Assembly (NCBI GenBank): GCA_021732045.1
Contig: JAKFWK010000006.1
Location: forward strand, 36,013-100,012
Source of the DNA: Sulfurimonas sp.
GTDB taxonomy: Bacteria; Campylobacterota; Campylobacteria; Campylobacterales; Sulfurimonadaceae
Direction of reading: 5' to 3'
Length of the DNA: 64,000 bases
A model generated the notes under the pieces. The model was not told where the DNA came from. It ran no database searches and saw only the letters and a program-made list of their open reading frames with translations. The translations under genes and the position numbers were made by a program. Of the stretch, positions 26,298 to 36,288 are shown one piece after another (position 1 is the first letter of the stretch; each line of letters opens with the position of its first letter).

Positions 26298-29200
26298 CTA
26301 CTTCTCTTTTTTACTTCTTATTTTTGAAACTAAAATATAAAAAAGAGGGATAAACACTATCGCCAAGAATGTAGCCGATAGCATCCCGCCAACAACTCCA
26401 GTTCCTATGGAGTGTCTACTTGCTGCTCCTGCTCCACTGCTTATTGCAAGAGGGATAACTCCCAGGGTAAATGCCAACGAGGTCATAATAATAGGACGCA
26501 GACGAATCTTTGCGGCTTCTAAAACAGCCTCAACAAGTTCCATACCTTGCGCTCTTTTTTGCATCGCAAACTCAACAATCAAAATAGCATTTTTAGCGCT
26601 AAGACCAGCTAAAACAAGGATTCCTATCTGGAAGTAGATATCGTTATCAAGCCCTCTTAGATGATTTGCAACAACGGCTCCAAACACACCAAATGGAACA
26701 GCTAAAATAACAGCTATTGGCATAAGCCATCTCTCATATTGGGCAGCTAAAATCAGATATAAAAATATAATTCCAAAGATAAATGCCAGATTTCCAGCAC
26801 TTGATATCTGCTTCTCTTGATAAGCCGTACCTATCCAACTGATGCTATAACCCTCTGGAAGAACCTCTTTTGAAACCTCTTCCATCACTCTTAGTGCATC
26901 TCCAGAGCTATATCCAAGAGAGGCTTGTCCTGATATTTTTGCTGCATTAAAGAGGTTAAATCTCTCAACCAAATCAGCACCAACACTCTCTTTTAGTGTT
27001 ACAAACGAGCTAAGAGGAATCATTTCGCCTTTTTTATTTCTAACAAATATTTTCTCTAAATCTTGTGGCGTTTTTCTAAAAGACTCCTCTGCTTGCATAT
27101 TTACCATATATGTTCTACCTAGCATGTTAAAATCGTTTACATAAAAACTTCCAAAAGTTGCATTTAGAGTTTGGTAAATATCATCAGCATTTACCCCTTT
27201 TGCTTTTGCTTTTGCCGTATCTACATCTATCTTATATTTTGGAACAGAGGTGTTTAGCGTTGTTCTAACACCCTCTAATTCTGGTCTCGCATTGGCTCTT
27301 TTGATAATCTCATCAACATTTTTTTGCAACTCTGCCAGATCTGCGCCTGTTCTATTTTGAACATACATCTCAAATCCGCCAGCTATTCCCATACCCCTAA
27401 TCGGAGGAGGAACAACCCCAAAAGAGAATCCATCGCTTGTGCGTGATAGTTTTTTACCCATCTCAGACGCTATATAACTTGCCTGCTGCGTTGGATCTTT
27501 TCTCTGCTCCCATGGTTTAAGTTTTAAGATAGTAGCTGCAGAGTTCGTTCTTTGTGAGAAAGTGACAAAGTCTATTCCAGCAAACTGGATTATATCTTTT
27601 ACACTCGCTTTATCTTTTGAGGCTATATCATAAATCTCCGAGGTAAGAGCATCCGTTCTGCTGAGCGAAGCAGATGGAGGGTTATAGCTAAAGACAAAAA
27701 CAGTCCCTTTGTCTTCGGTCGGAACAAGTCCAGTTTTTAGGGTTGTAAACATGTTATATGTGACAAATAGAAGCCCACCAAAGAGTAACATACTCAAAAG
27801 AGAGTATCGGATAGTTAACTTTAAAGTATTTGAGTAACCTCTTGTTGCGCTCTCAAAAAAACCATTAAACCATTTGAAGAAATACTTTGGTTCTTTATGA
27901 TCTGGTTTTAAGATCAAAGCACATAACGAAGGCGTAAGTGTAAGCGCGACAAGCCCAGAGATAGCGAGCGACATAACAATAGTAATGGCAAATTGCTTAT
28001 ACATCTCTCCACTAAGCCCACCTAAAAAAGCAACTGGAAGAAAAACTGCCGAGAGCACTAAAACAATAGCAATCAGCGCACCAGAAACCTCTTGCATCGC
28101 TTTCATGGAGGCATCTTTGGGCGAGAGCCCCTCTTTTATATGTCTCTCAACATTTTCAATAACAATAATCGCATCATCAACAACTATTCCAATAGCAAGA
28201 ACTAGCCCAAAAAGAGTAAGCAGATTGATGCTAAAACCTAGGACATACATACCTGCAAATGCCCCAATAATGGATACAGGAACAGCTAAAATGGGTATAA
28301 GCGTTGCTCTAAAATTTTGTAAAAACAGAAATATTATAAGAATAACTAAAATGATAGCCTCTATGAAAGTTTTAATAACCTCTTGAATGGAAATCTCAAC
28401 AAAATCAGTAATATCGTAAGGAATGACATACTCAACATCATCAACAAAATGCCCACTGATTGAAGCAATCGTTTTGCGGACCTCTTTTGCGGTCTCTATC
28501 GCATTTGCACCACTTTGTAAAAATATCATAATTGGCACAGCAGGGACATTGTTTAGCTTATTTTTCATATCATAACTTTGAGAACCAAGCTCAATTGTTG
28601 CTACATCTTTTAACTTTAGCGAACTTCCATCTTCGTTGGCTCTTACAATAATCTCTGAAAACTGCGATGGATTATCAAATCTTTGTGGTGTCTCGATAGT
28701 ATATGTAAACATCTCTTTGTTCGAGATCGGTTCTGCTGCGAGCTTTCCGGCGGCGTATTGCTCATTTTGTTCTCTGATGGTAGCAACTAAATCATTAACC
28801 GTAAGAGAGTATTTTTTAAGCTTTGATGGATCTATCCAGACTCTGATTGAGTAATCTTTTGCGCCAAATATAGTTACATCTCCGATACCCTTAACCCTCT
28901 TTAAGTCATCAACTATATTCATAAGAGCGTAGTTTGACAAGAAGCTAACATCACGCGTCTGTTTAGGAGAGTTTAAAATAATAACCTGAAGCATATCCGG
29001 TGACTTTTCATCTACTCTAACGCCCTGCCTTCTAACTTGCTCAGGCAATCTTGAGAGAGCTGCTTGAACACGGTTGTTTACATCTATCTTTGCATCATCA
29101 GGATTTGTGCCAACTCTGAAAAATATACTTATATTAAGTGAACCGTTATCAGCTGCGATTGAGTTCATATAGAGCATATCTTTAGCGCCGTTTATTTGCT

Positions 29201-29402
29201 CCTCGAGGGGTGCGGCAACAGTTTTTGAGATAGTCTGTGCACTAGCACCCTGATAAGATGCAGTAACTACGATTTGCGGCGGAATAACCCTTGGATACTC
29301 TCCAACAGGCAAAGAGCGCATAGCAATAACACCTGCCAAAACGATAAGTATCGAGATAACAGATGCGAAGATAGGTCTTTTTATGAAAAAGGCAGAAAAC
29401 AT
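26298..29402 (-). CDS. RND efflux pump inner-membrane transporter (HAE1/AcrB family)
   Basis: 1034 residues, normal for AcrB-type proteins. MFSAFFIKRPIFASVISI start, the periplasmic porter domains, TM4 proton-relay GIVVDDAIIVIENVE (both aspartates present) and the TM10 lysine in LSAKNAILIVEFA are all intact. It exports hydrophobic or amphiphilic compounds from the periplasm through an adaptor and TolC channel. It starts two bases after the adaptor pseudogene, so it is still translatable even if the adaptor is not. TGG-to-stop or frameshift lesions were not seen in it. Confidence 0.93.
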   Translation of the reverse strand: MFSAFFIKRPIFASVISILIVLAGVIAMRSLPVGEYPRVIPPQIVVTASYQGASAQTISKTVAAPLEEQINGAKDMLYMNSIAADNGSLNISIFFRVGTNPDDAKIDVNNRVQAALSRLPEQVRRQGVRVDEKSPDMLQVIILNSPKQTRDVSFLSNYALMNIVDDLKRVKGIGDVTIFGAKDYSIRVWIDPSKLKKYSLTVNDLVATIREQNEQYAAGKLAAEPISNKEMFTYTIETPQRFDNPSQFSEIIVRANEDGSSLKLKDVATIELGSQSYDMKNKLNNVPAVPIMIFLQSGANAIETAKEVRKTIASISGHFVDDVEYVIPYDITDFVEISIQEVIKTFIEAIILVILIIFLFLQNFRATLIPILAVPVSIIGAFAGMYVLGFSINLLTLFGLVLAIGIVVDDAIIVIENVERHIKEGLSPKDASMKAMQEVSGALIAIVLVLSAVFLPVAFLGGLSGEMYKQFAITIVMSLAISGLVALTLTPSLCALILKPDHKEPKYFFKWFNGFFESATRGYSNTLKLTIRYSLLSMLLFGGLLFVTYNMFTTLKTGLVPTEDKGTVFVFSYNPPSASLSRTDALTSEIYDIASKDKASVKDIIQFAGIDFVTFSQRTNSAATILKLKPWEQRKDPTQQASYIASEMGKKLSRTSDGFSFGVVPPPIRGMGIAGGFEMYVQNRTGADLAELQKNVDEIIKRANARPELEGVRTTLNTSVPKYKIDVDTAKAKAKGVNADDIYQTLNATFGSFYVNDFNMLGRTYMVNMQAEESFRKTPQDLEKIFVRNKKGEMIPLSSFVTLKESVGADLVERFNLFNAAKISGQASLGYSSGDALRVMEEVSKEVLPEGYSISWIGTAYQEKQISSAGNLAFIFGIIFLYLILAAQYERWLMPIAVILAVPFGVFGAVVANHLRGLDNDIYFQIGILVLAGLSAKNAILIVEFAMQKRAQGMELVEAVLEAAKIRLRPIIMTSLAFTLGVIPLAISSGAGAASRHSIGTGVVGGMLSATFLAIVFIPLFYILVSKIRSKKEK

Positions 29403-29403
29403 T

Positions 29404-30369
29404 TTAGTTGCCTTTCATAATAGTAACTTTTGAGTTTGGTTTTAGTTTTGCAATATTGCTTATAACGATATCCTCTCCCTCTTGTACACCCTCCTCAACA
29501 TAAGCGATACCATCTTGAACATGTGCACTTTTGATTGGTCTCATAGAAACAGCCCCATCTTTTATAATGTACACGATTGTTGCATCTTGGGTTTTAACAA
29601 GAGCATTTTGAGGAACTTTTGCAACATGCGCATAACTAAGTCCATCTATTTTTAATTCAGCATAAGAGCCAACCACTAGCTCTCTGTTTTTATTTTGAAA
29701 CTTTGCTCTAAGCTTTAGGGAAAACTCGGCATATATTGGCTCCAATGCAGTAATCGTTGCTAATTTTGCATTTTGTCCCTCTATATTTATATAAGAGCCA
29801 GCATCACTGTTGCTCATCCCTATTATTCCACTCATTGGTGCTCTTATGGTTGTGTAGTTAAACTTGATTTGAGCATTTTGGACTACTGCTTTTGCTCTAC
29901 TTATATCTGCTTTTGCATCTTCATAGGCGTAAAAAAGCTGGTCTCTTTGTTGTGCAGAAATTGCACTGTTTTTAAAGAGAAACTCGTTGCGTTCCCAATC
30001 TTTATGAGCTTTGTTGAAATTTGCTTCTGTTTTTAGCAGAGCCGCCTTTGCCTAATTCAAAGATGCTCTATACTCATCTTTTTGAATCTCATAAAGCACA
30101 TCACCTTTTTTTACATATGCGCCCTCTTTAAAGTTCTCACTTAAAAGCAGCCCACTTACTCGTGCAATTATATCAACCTCGTTAAAAGGTTTAAGTAGAG
30201 CAGAGTAACTCTTAACCAAAGGTGCACTCTCGAACTTTACACTATAAGCTTTTACTGGCAACGGTGGCATTTTAGCTACCGCATGTGTATCTGATGCGCC
30301 TTTTTTCTCATCACCACAACCAGCTAAAAACATGGATAAAATCACTACTAAAATTGTTAAATTTTTCAT
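29404..30369 (-). pseudogene. RND adaptor (membrane fusion protein) with an in-frame amber codon
   Basis: The frame runs from the ATG at 30369 through a lipoprotein signal (LAGC lipobox), then PFNEVDIIARVSGLL and KKGDVLYEIQKDEY, the normal first half of an AcrA-type adaptor. After RASLN comes TAG (minus strand 30054-30052) where relatives have Gln (CAG), then AKAALLKTEANFNKAH and the hairpin, APMSGIIGMS and VPQNALV segments continue in the same frame to 29404. A single-base change therefore splits it. The beta-barrel region between ALEPIYAEF and LRAKFQNKN also looks shortened by about 45-50 residues compared with AcrA (from memory). Lipid-anchored periplasmic adaptor when intact. Readthrough or sequencing error are alternatives. 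Confidence 0.8.
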
Positions 30370-31581
30370 CTATAAAAACTCCTTAATATCTTTTCCACTA
30401 AAATAAATCAGCTCTGCTTTTTTAACCTCAAACTCATAAAGAGCTCTCTGAGCATCTCTTTGAGCACTAAACTTCTCACTGAGCGCTACAAGATAGGCGA
30501 CATTGTCAATAGTGCTATTTTGGTACTTGAACTTTATAAGCTCATACGCCAATGATGCCGCCTCAAAAGCTGCCTTTGTTGATTCCACTTTTGCTTGTGA
30601 TATAACTAGCGATTTTTTTGCAAGACGATACTCAACATCTGCTCTATTTTTTTCGTACTCAATTGTAGATTTTTTACTCAAATACTCTTGGAGCTTAGAC
30701 TCATAAGCTTTAGTTCTTGAGCCAAAATCAAAAATATTCCATGAGACATTTACCATAGCTATATTTTGATTCTCCACTAAAAAACCGTTATCTAGAGCTT
30801 TGTTATCAAAAAAATAATTACTATGACTTAGCGTATCATCCAGATAAACAACGGGCATACTTTGACTTTTTTTTACATTTGCCTCATGCAGTACCGAGGT
30901 TGCATCGTACTCAAGAGCCTTTATATCCGCTCTTAAAGCCCCATTTTCCTCTTTTGGTAATTTTATAGTTGCATTGCCGTCAATATGCTCAACACTTTTA
31001 GATACATAATACTCAAGCGTATAGATTACTTTTTGGCTCTTTAACTCTATCTCTTGAAGTAAAACAAGAGCATTTTTTACTCTTGAGTCAATTTTTGCAA
31101 CCTCATCTCTCGTAACAGATCCGGCTGTATAAAAAAGCTCAACTCTTTTAAGCTCCTCTTTTAGTTGTCCTATCTCTTGCATCGTTGCCTCTTTGTCGGC
31201 TTCAAGTGAAAAATACTCAAAGTAAAGCTTCGATATATCAAGTGAAATAGAGTTTTTGGTAGCTTCAATCGTGCTTTTACTTGAGTCAATAGATGATTCG
31301 AGCTGATTGTATAAACTCTGTTTTTTTCCACCATCATATATGGTGTATTTTAGAGATGCTTGAAATTTTAGTGAATTTTTTGCAGCAGCACCTGTCTCTT
31401 TGTATGTATTTTGATAATTTGCACCTATATCTATGCTAGGTAGATATGAGCCTTTAGAACTCTCGTATTGTTGTTCTTTTGAGGTTAGCGTGTGTGTTAC
31501 AGACTCTACAACTCTATTTTTATGACAAAGTTGAAGCAAAAGAGCTTCCAGAGATTTTTTTGATGACTTTCCCAATAGCAC
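30370..31581 (-). CDS. TolC-family outer membrane efflux protein, apparently lacking a signal peptide
   Basis: 403 residues from a GTG at 31581. SLEALLLQLCHKNRVVES corresponds to the start of the mature TolC coil region, and the protein shows the family's two repeats (SYLPSIDIGANYQN; MPVVYLDDTLSHSNY) and long coiled coils. Only nine residues (MLLGKSSKK) precede the mature start and a TAA is directly upstream in frame, so the usual signal peptide is absent. The start overlaps the divergent marR gene by 19 bases. One base separates it from the adaptor pseudogene. It was the outer-membrane duct of the pump but may no longer be exported. Confidence 0.75.
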   Translation of the reverse strand: MLLGKSSKKSLEALLLQLCHKNRVVESVTHTLTSKEQQYESSKGSYLPSIDIGANYQNTYKETGAAAKNSLKFQASLKYTIYDGGKKQSLYNQLESSIDSSKSTIEATKNSISLDISKLYFEYFSLEADKEATMQEIGQLKEELKRVELFYTAGSVTRDEVAKIDSRVKNALVLLQEIELKSQKVIYTLEYYVSKSVEHIDGNATIKLPKEENGALRADIKALEYDATSVLHEANVKKSQSMPVVYLDDTLSHSNYFFDNKALDNGFLVENQNIAMVNVSWNIFDFGSRTKAYESKLQEYLSKKSTIEYEKNRADVEYRLAKKSLVISQAKVESTKAAFEAASLAYELIKFKYQNSTIDNVAYLVALSEKFSAQRDAQRALYEFEVKKAELIYFSGKDIKEFL

Positions 31582-31976
31582 TTATTCATAAAACCATCTT
31601 CTCACACTCAGAGAGTTTTTTTAAAGAACAATATAATCTGCTAAACTCAGAGATAGATGTGCTGGCGTCACTTTATACTCATGGCAAAATTCTCTCGCCT
31701 ACTCAGCTTTATGATTTGACTATATTTTCATCAGGCGGCATGACAAAGGTTTTAAAAAGGCTTCAAGAGAGAAGTCTAATCTACAGAAAAGAGGATTCAG
31801 CCGACAAAAGGTGTATGCTTGTATGTTTAACGCAGAGCGGGGAAGAGCTTATTATAAAATCTTTAAATGATATCTCAAAAGAGTGTAGTAAATATTTTGA
31901 AGCATTTACTCAAGAAGAGGCGGAGCTATTCTCAACCCTTCTCAAAAAAGTACTTTTAAATATCAATAGAGCTTAA
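31563..31976 (+). CDS. MarR-family transcriptional regulator
   Basis: 137 residues from the ATG at 31563. The winged helix is clear: ILSPTQLYDLTIFSSGGMTKVLKRLQERSLI recognition region (split about residues 42-72) and the wing RKEDSADKRCMLVCLT. MarR proteins are dimers that usually repress an adjacent, divergent efflux operon and release DNA on ligand binding. Here the divergent TolC gene starts inside this gene, so there is no separate promoter region. Its stop overlaps the convergent ruvX stop by four bases. Confidence 0.88.
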   Translation: MTFPIALIHKTIFSHSESFFKEQYNLLNSEIDVLASLYTHGKILSPTQLYDLTIFSSGGMTKVLKRLQERSLIYRKEDSADKRCMLVCLTQSGEELIIKSLNDISKECSKYFEAFTQEEAELFSTLLKKVLLNINRA

Positions 31977-32374
31977 ATATCTTTTGGTTTCTTAGTCAAA
32001 AATCTCTGCAGAATTATCATAGCCGAAATTGAGTCTATACGCCCATCGCGGATATATTTTATTTCGCCCCGCATCATGGACTCTGCTTCGATTGATGAGT
32101 TGCTCTCATCTTGAAAAAAAATCTCGCCCTCAAATGCAACCAAATTCATAAAATGAGCAACTCGTCTTCGCATCTCATCTTCGCTACTCCCACCCATAGG
32201 AATACCAACTACAACTGCATCAACATTCCACTCATCAATCACTTTTTTAACATCTCTTGAGGCTTGGTCTCTATTTTTTCGCTCTACGGCTTTTAACGGA
32301 GTGGCTAAATCTTTATGAGCAGAATATGCCAAACCAATGCGCTTTAACCCTAAATCAATTGCAATATATTTCAC
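31973..32374 (-). CDS. Putative pre-16S rRNA nuclease / Holliday junction resolvase-like RuvX (YqgF)
   Basis: 133 residues from the GTG at 32374, preceded by GGGGAAATA; a TTG 15 bases upstream is less likely. The RNase H-like fold gives YIAIDLGLKRIGLAYS (metal Asp at the DxG position), VVVGIPMGG, FFQDESNSS and the final DSISAMIILQ. YqgF proteins trim the 5' end of 16S rRNA in E. coli; resolvase activity was an earlier suggestion. The GTG shares one base with the mnmE stop (TAGTG). Confidence 0.88.
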   Translation of the reverse strand: MKYIAIDLGLKRIGLAYSAHKDLATPLKAVERKNRDQASRDVKKVIDEWNVDAVVVGIPMGGSSEDEMRRRVAHFMNLVAFEGEIFFQDESNSSIEAESMMRGEIKYIRDGRIDSISAMIILQRFLTKKPKDI

Positions 32375-33711
32375 TATTTCCCCAGACAAAAAGAGCCAAA
32401 CATTTTGTCTAGCATCTCGTTATTTTCAAATGGTCTTGTAATATTTGCCATCTCTTTCGCTGCTTCAATCAGATGAAAAGAGAAAATCTCAAGCTCCTGC
32501 TCTTGTAGCGGAAAAAATGACTCCTCTATATTTTTTAAACTATTTTCAACCGCAGATATCTGCCTTTGAGATATAAGCATCATCTCATCAGAACTATTAG
32601 TCGAATCCATAATGCTTTCTAACGCATCTATTAGCGCATCTACACTATCCTTTGTATTTAACTCTATATCAAAATCAATCTCTTTATGTGTGAATTTTGA
32701 AATCAAATCTATCTTATTTTTTACATACAAAACTTTTTTTTGCTCGGCACAAGATTTAACCAAAGATATAATCTGCTCATCCTCACTATCTGCCTCTCTT
32801 GAGCTATCAAAAAGCGCTATAACGATATTGCTCTGCTCAATTGCCTCTAATGAGCGTTCTATTCCAATCTTCTCTATCTCATCATCTGATTCACGGATTC
32901 CTGCAGTATCAACAAGGCGAATAAGATGCGTTCCAATTTTTATCTGCTCTTCAATGGTATCTCTTGTCGTTCCTGCAATATCACTAATAATAGCGCGATT
33001 AAAATTTAAAATAGAGTTTAAAAGTGAACTTTTCCCAACATTTGGCTTACCAACAATAGCGACTTTAAAGCCCTGCATTAAGCCTTCTCTAGCTCTACTT
33101 GCTCTAAGTGTTGACTCTAGGGAACTTTTTAAAATAGTGAGTCTATCTTTTATTTGTGAGATAAGATTTTCAGGCAGATCTTCTTCTGCGTAATCTATAC
33201 TAACCTCAGAGTAAGCCAATATATGAATTATCTCATCACGGATTTTCTCGACATACTCTTTAAGTGAGCCCTTCATCTGTGAAGCTAAAATTTTTGCAGC
33301 ATCTTCACTTTTTGCCTCAATCAAACCAGCAATTGCTTCTGCTTCACTTAGATCAATTCTGCCATTTAAAAAAGCTCTTTTTGAAAATTCACCAGGAGTC
33401 GCAACTCTAGCACCAAGAGCAATGGTTGCGCGCAAAATATTCTGAGCAACAATAAAGCCACCATGGCACTGAATCTCAACAACATCTTCTGCCGTAAAAG
33501 AAAATGGTGCCCTAAAATATATAACAATCGCCTCATCTAAAAGCTCATTTTTGTCGCTATATATATCCGTTAGCGTTGCGTATCTTGGAGTGAGTTTTTT
33601 ATCTTTTGTAAGAACAGAGGAGATTTGAAGCGCTCTATCGCCACTGATCCTGATTATAGAGATAGAGCCTATACCATTTGCAGTCGCTATTGCGCTGATT
33701 GTATCATTCAT
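32374..33711 (-). CDS. mnmE: tRNA uridine-5-carboxymethylaminomethyl modification GTPase MnmE
   Basis: 445 residues. N-terminal tetrahydrofolate-binding domain (DTISAIATANGIGSISIIRISG-like, split), the embedded G domain with GKPNVGKSSLLN, DIAGTTRDTIEEQ and VDTAGIRES, and the C-terminal FCLGK motif whose cysteine is needed for modification. With MnmG it puts cmnm5 on wobble U34. Position directly after jag is the usual Campylobacterota order. Confidence 0.95.
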   Translation of the reverse strand: MNDTISAIATANGIGSISIIRISGDRALQISSVLTKDKKLTPRYATLTDIYSDKNELLDEAIVIYFRAPFSFTAEDVVEIQCHGGFIVAQNILRATIALGARVATPGEFSKRAFLNGRIDLSEAEAIAGLIEAKSEDAAKILASQMKGSLKEYVEKIRDEIIHILAYSEVSIDYAEEDLPENLISQIKDRLTILKSSLESTLRASRAREGLMQGFKVAIVGKPNVGKSSLLNSILNFNRAIISDIAGTTRDTIEEQIKIGTHLIRLVDTAGIRESDDEIEKIGIERSLEAIEQSNIVIALFDSSREADSEDEQIISLVKSCAEQKKVLYVKNKIDLISKFTHKEIDFDIELNTKDSVDALIDALESIMDSTNSSDEMMLISQRQISAVENSLKNIEESFFPLQEQELEIFSFHLIEAAKEMANITRPFENNEMLDKMFGSFCLGK

Positions 33712-33713
33712 TA

Positions 33714-34673
33714 TTAGTTGTGATAATCATTTATGATAATAAATTTCAAACCATCGCGAGTTGAGCGGATTGCTACATATTTGTTTGCGTATCTACTTCT
33801 AAGTTCTCGTAGTGCTATCTGTATAAGGACGCCATCAAGTATTTTTGTTTGAGCTTTTCCATCTCTATCAATACTCTCATAGATACCCATTAGATATCTG
33901 CCAACTGATTCCTCTTGATTTTTTAAAAATTCCGCTATCTCTAAACGAAGTTGCAGTTGATATTTTGAGTTAATCCAGTTAAATATCATGTATGAAAGAG
34001 CTTTGTATCTATATCCCTCTTTGCCAATAAGAAGCGCCGCATCTTCTCCCTTAAACTCTACAAAAAGCGTTGTCTCATCATAAACACTAACTTCAATTTT
34101 ATCAATACTAAAGCACGCAAAAGCAAAAAGTTGGTTTATCTCTTTCTCTACAATTTTAGCTAATTCAGAGAGCTGTTTCATATTTTTTAAAGGTTCTTTA
34201 TTAACAACTGCATTATCATTTTGTACTAAAGTATCGTGTCCTTCTTCTTCATAATCTGCTGTAAAGTTTATATCAGCCATATCATAATCTTCATCATCTT
34301 GCATGCTTACAAATGTCTGTGGCATTATCACATCATTCAAATAATGATGTTTAGGCTTTTGTTCAATAACTTTTTTAGTCCGTAATTCCTCTTCTGTCTT
34401 CTCTTTTATCTCTTGTTTTACTTCAGCAATATTTTGCTGTAATACTTCTTTAGTTTGTGTAACAACCGGCTCATTGACCACTTTTATAGAGACAATATCT
34501 GCCTTATTCTCTTTTTTCGCAGCAACTATGATTGCATTTTTTTTAAAAAGACCTAAAAAACCACTATTTGGTGCTTGAACAACTTCCACAATCAACTCAG
34601 TTACGGAGCACCCTAGAGTTAGTGATGCTTTTTTGTAAGCATCTTCTAAAGTAGTCGACTCTATCCTAACCAT
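33714..34673 (-). CDS. jag: Jag family RNA-binding protein (Jag-N, KH, R3H)
   Basis: 319 residues from the ATG at 34673, which overlaps the yidC stop by eight bases; an upstream ATG at 34697 is in yidC sequence. The Jag_N domain is VRIESTTLEDAYKKASLTLG (split) with SGFLGLFKK; a low-complexity linker follows; KH-II has DAALLIGKEGYRYKALSYMI; R3H-like end has AIRSTRDGLKFIII. Jag binds RNA and works beside YidC. Three-base gap to mnmE. Confidence 0.9.
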   Translation of the reverse strand: MVRIESTTLEDAYKKASLTLGCSVTELIVEVVQAPNSGFLGLFKKNAIIVAAKKENKADIVSIKVVNEPVVTQTKEVLQQNIAEVKQEIKEKTEEELRTKKVIEQKPKHHYLNDVIMPQTFVSMQDDEDYDMADINFTADYEEEGHDTLVQNDNAVVNKEPLKNMKQLSELAKIVEKEINQLFAFACFSIDKIEVSVYDETTLFVEFKGEDAALLIGKEGYRYKALSYMIFNWINSKYQLQLRLEIAEFLKNQEESVGRYLMGIYESIDRDGKAQTKILDGVLIQIALRELRSRYANKYVAIRSTRDGLKFIIINDYHN

Positions 34674-36288
34674 CACTCTTCTCCATATGTTTTGCAATAG
34701 CTATCTCTGCCTCTTTTGCATTTTTAAACTGTTGATTAACAATAAATTGCTGAGCAATAGAGAAAAGGTTATTAACAAACCAATACAAAACCAATCCTGA
34801 TGGGAATGTAAGGAAGAAAAATGTAAAGATTACTGGTAAATACTTAAATATTTTCTCTTGTAATGGGTCAGTAAAATTACTAGGAGTAAGCTTTTGTTGG
34901 TAAAACATCGAAGCGCCCATAAGGATTGGTAAGATATATGTATGATCCATTCTTGAGAGATCTTGTACCCAGAACATCCATGGAGCACCTTGAAGCTCAA
35001 CTGCGTTTAGTAAAACACGATATATTGCAAAAAATATTGGGATTTGAAGCAGCATTGGTAAACATCCGCCAAGTGGATTTGCTCCATGTTTTTTATACAT
35101 ATCCATAACAGCAGAGTTCATTCTTTGTGGATCACCCTTATATTTAGCCTGAAGCTCTTTTATCTTAGGTGCGATATCCTTCATTTTCTGCATAGAGACC
35201 ATGCCTTTGTATGTCAAAGGGTAAAGAATTAGTCTAATTGTTAAAGTAAGTGCAATAATTGACCACCCCCAGTTGCCAAATAGTCCATGAAGCCATGACA
35301 AAAACTTAAAGAGTGGTTTTGATGCAAATGTAAACCAACCGTACTCTATTGCGTTTGTTAATATAGGGTTTATATTCTTTAGCGTCTCATATCTTTTTTG
35401 CCCAATATATCCATTAAAACTCATATTTTTTGTGGCTTCAAAATATACTACAGGATTACTTTCTCTATCTTTTTCTACTATTATATTTGTTGTTTTATCA
35501 AATCCATACATAATTGTTGCGGAGTATTGATCAAATGCTGAAATAAGCTCAACACCAGAAAAGGATTTTCTCTCATCTGCTTTTCCATCGGCTATAACTG
35601 TGGAAATTCCATCATTAGTATAAACCATAGCTCCAGCTACTGTCATCATCTGTTTTGAAATCGTAGGTCTCTGTCCAAGGTATATAAAATATCTCTTATC
35701 CTCAGAGAGCGAAACTTTTGCATCATAATGTCCATCAGCATAAAAAGTCAGCTCTTTTGTAACGACTACACCTGAGAGCTGTTGAGTTAGCGTAACTTTT
35801 TGTGCTTGACTACCCAAAGAGAGCTCACTTGTGCTTGCCGTATATGCCACTTGTGTTGTTTGCTCATTCAGCGATGGCTCCAAGAATCTAACAAGCAGTG
35901 GCTTCATTGCATCCTGAGGAATTAGCTGCGCATGCTGATCATCTTTATCATTATATTTAGCTTGAAGTAACTCTTTTGAGGATATACGGCCAAGAGTATC
36001 AATTTTAAGTATAAAATCACTGCTTTTTACAGTAACTAATGTGTTTTGACTATTTTCATTAATTTTCTCTTGAGTAGAAACTTCATGATTAACTAACTTT
36101 CTTTGGGGTTGAGCAGTCTCTGAACTTGCTGTGTTTTGCAAAGAATTTTCATTTAATGCTATTTTATTTTCATTTTTTGCCGATGCTGGCTCTGCTGGTG
36201 GAAAAATTGCTGTATAAGCTACGAAAAAAACTATTGATAATGCGGCTGCGAGCATTAATCTTTGATTTGGCGTCATTTTATCTAACAC
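34666..36288 (-). CDS. yidC: Membrane protein insertase YidC
   Basis: 540 residues from the GTG at 36288 (AAAGGCAAATC upstream); an ATG four codons later is possible. N-terminal helix, a large periplasmic beta domain (about 55-320), then five helices with LTIRLILYPLTYKGMVSMQKM (split), GGCLPMLLQIPIFFAIYRVL-like conserved groups and LPVIFTFFFLTFPSGLVLYWFVNN (split). YidC inserts and folds inner-membrane proteins with or without Sec. It overlaps yidD by seven bases. Confidence 0.95.
   Translation of the reverse strand: MLDKMTPNQRLMLAAALSIVFFVAYTAIFPPAEPASAKNENKIALNENSLQNTASSETAQPQRKLVNHEVSTQEKINENSQNTLVTVKSSDFILKIDTLGRISSKELLQAKYNDKDDQHAQLIPQDAMKPLLVRFLEPSLNEQTTQVAYTASTSELSLGSQAQKVTLTQQLSGVVVTKELTFYADGHYDAKVSLSEDKRYFIYLGQRPTISKQMMTVAGAMVYTNDGISTVIADGKADERKSFSGVELISAFDQYSATIMYGFDKTTNIIVEKDRESNPVVYFEATKNMSFNGYIGQKRYETLKNINPILTNAIEYGWFTFASKPLFKFLSWLHGLFGNWGWSIIALTLTIRLILYPLTYKGMVSMQKMKDIAPKIKELQAKYKGDPQRMNSAVMDMYKKHGANPLGGCLPMLLQIPIFFAIYRVLLNAVELQGAPWMFWVQDLSRMDHTYILPILMGASMFYQQKLTPSNFTDPLQEKIFKYLPVIFTFFFLTFPSGLVLYWFVNNLFSIAQQFIVNQQFKNAKEAEIAIAKHMEKSDG

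Noticed and set aside
32612..33193. 193-codon frame on the plus strand
   Set aside because: It lies fully inside mnmE on the other strand, has Ser/Ile-rich composition typical of an antisense shadow, and no ribosome-binding site.
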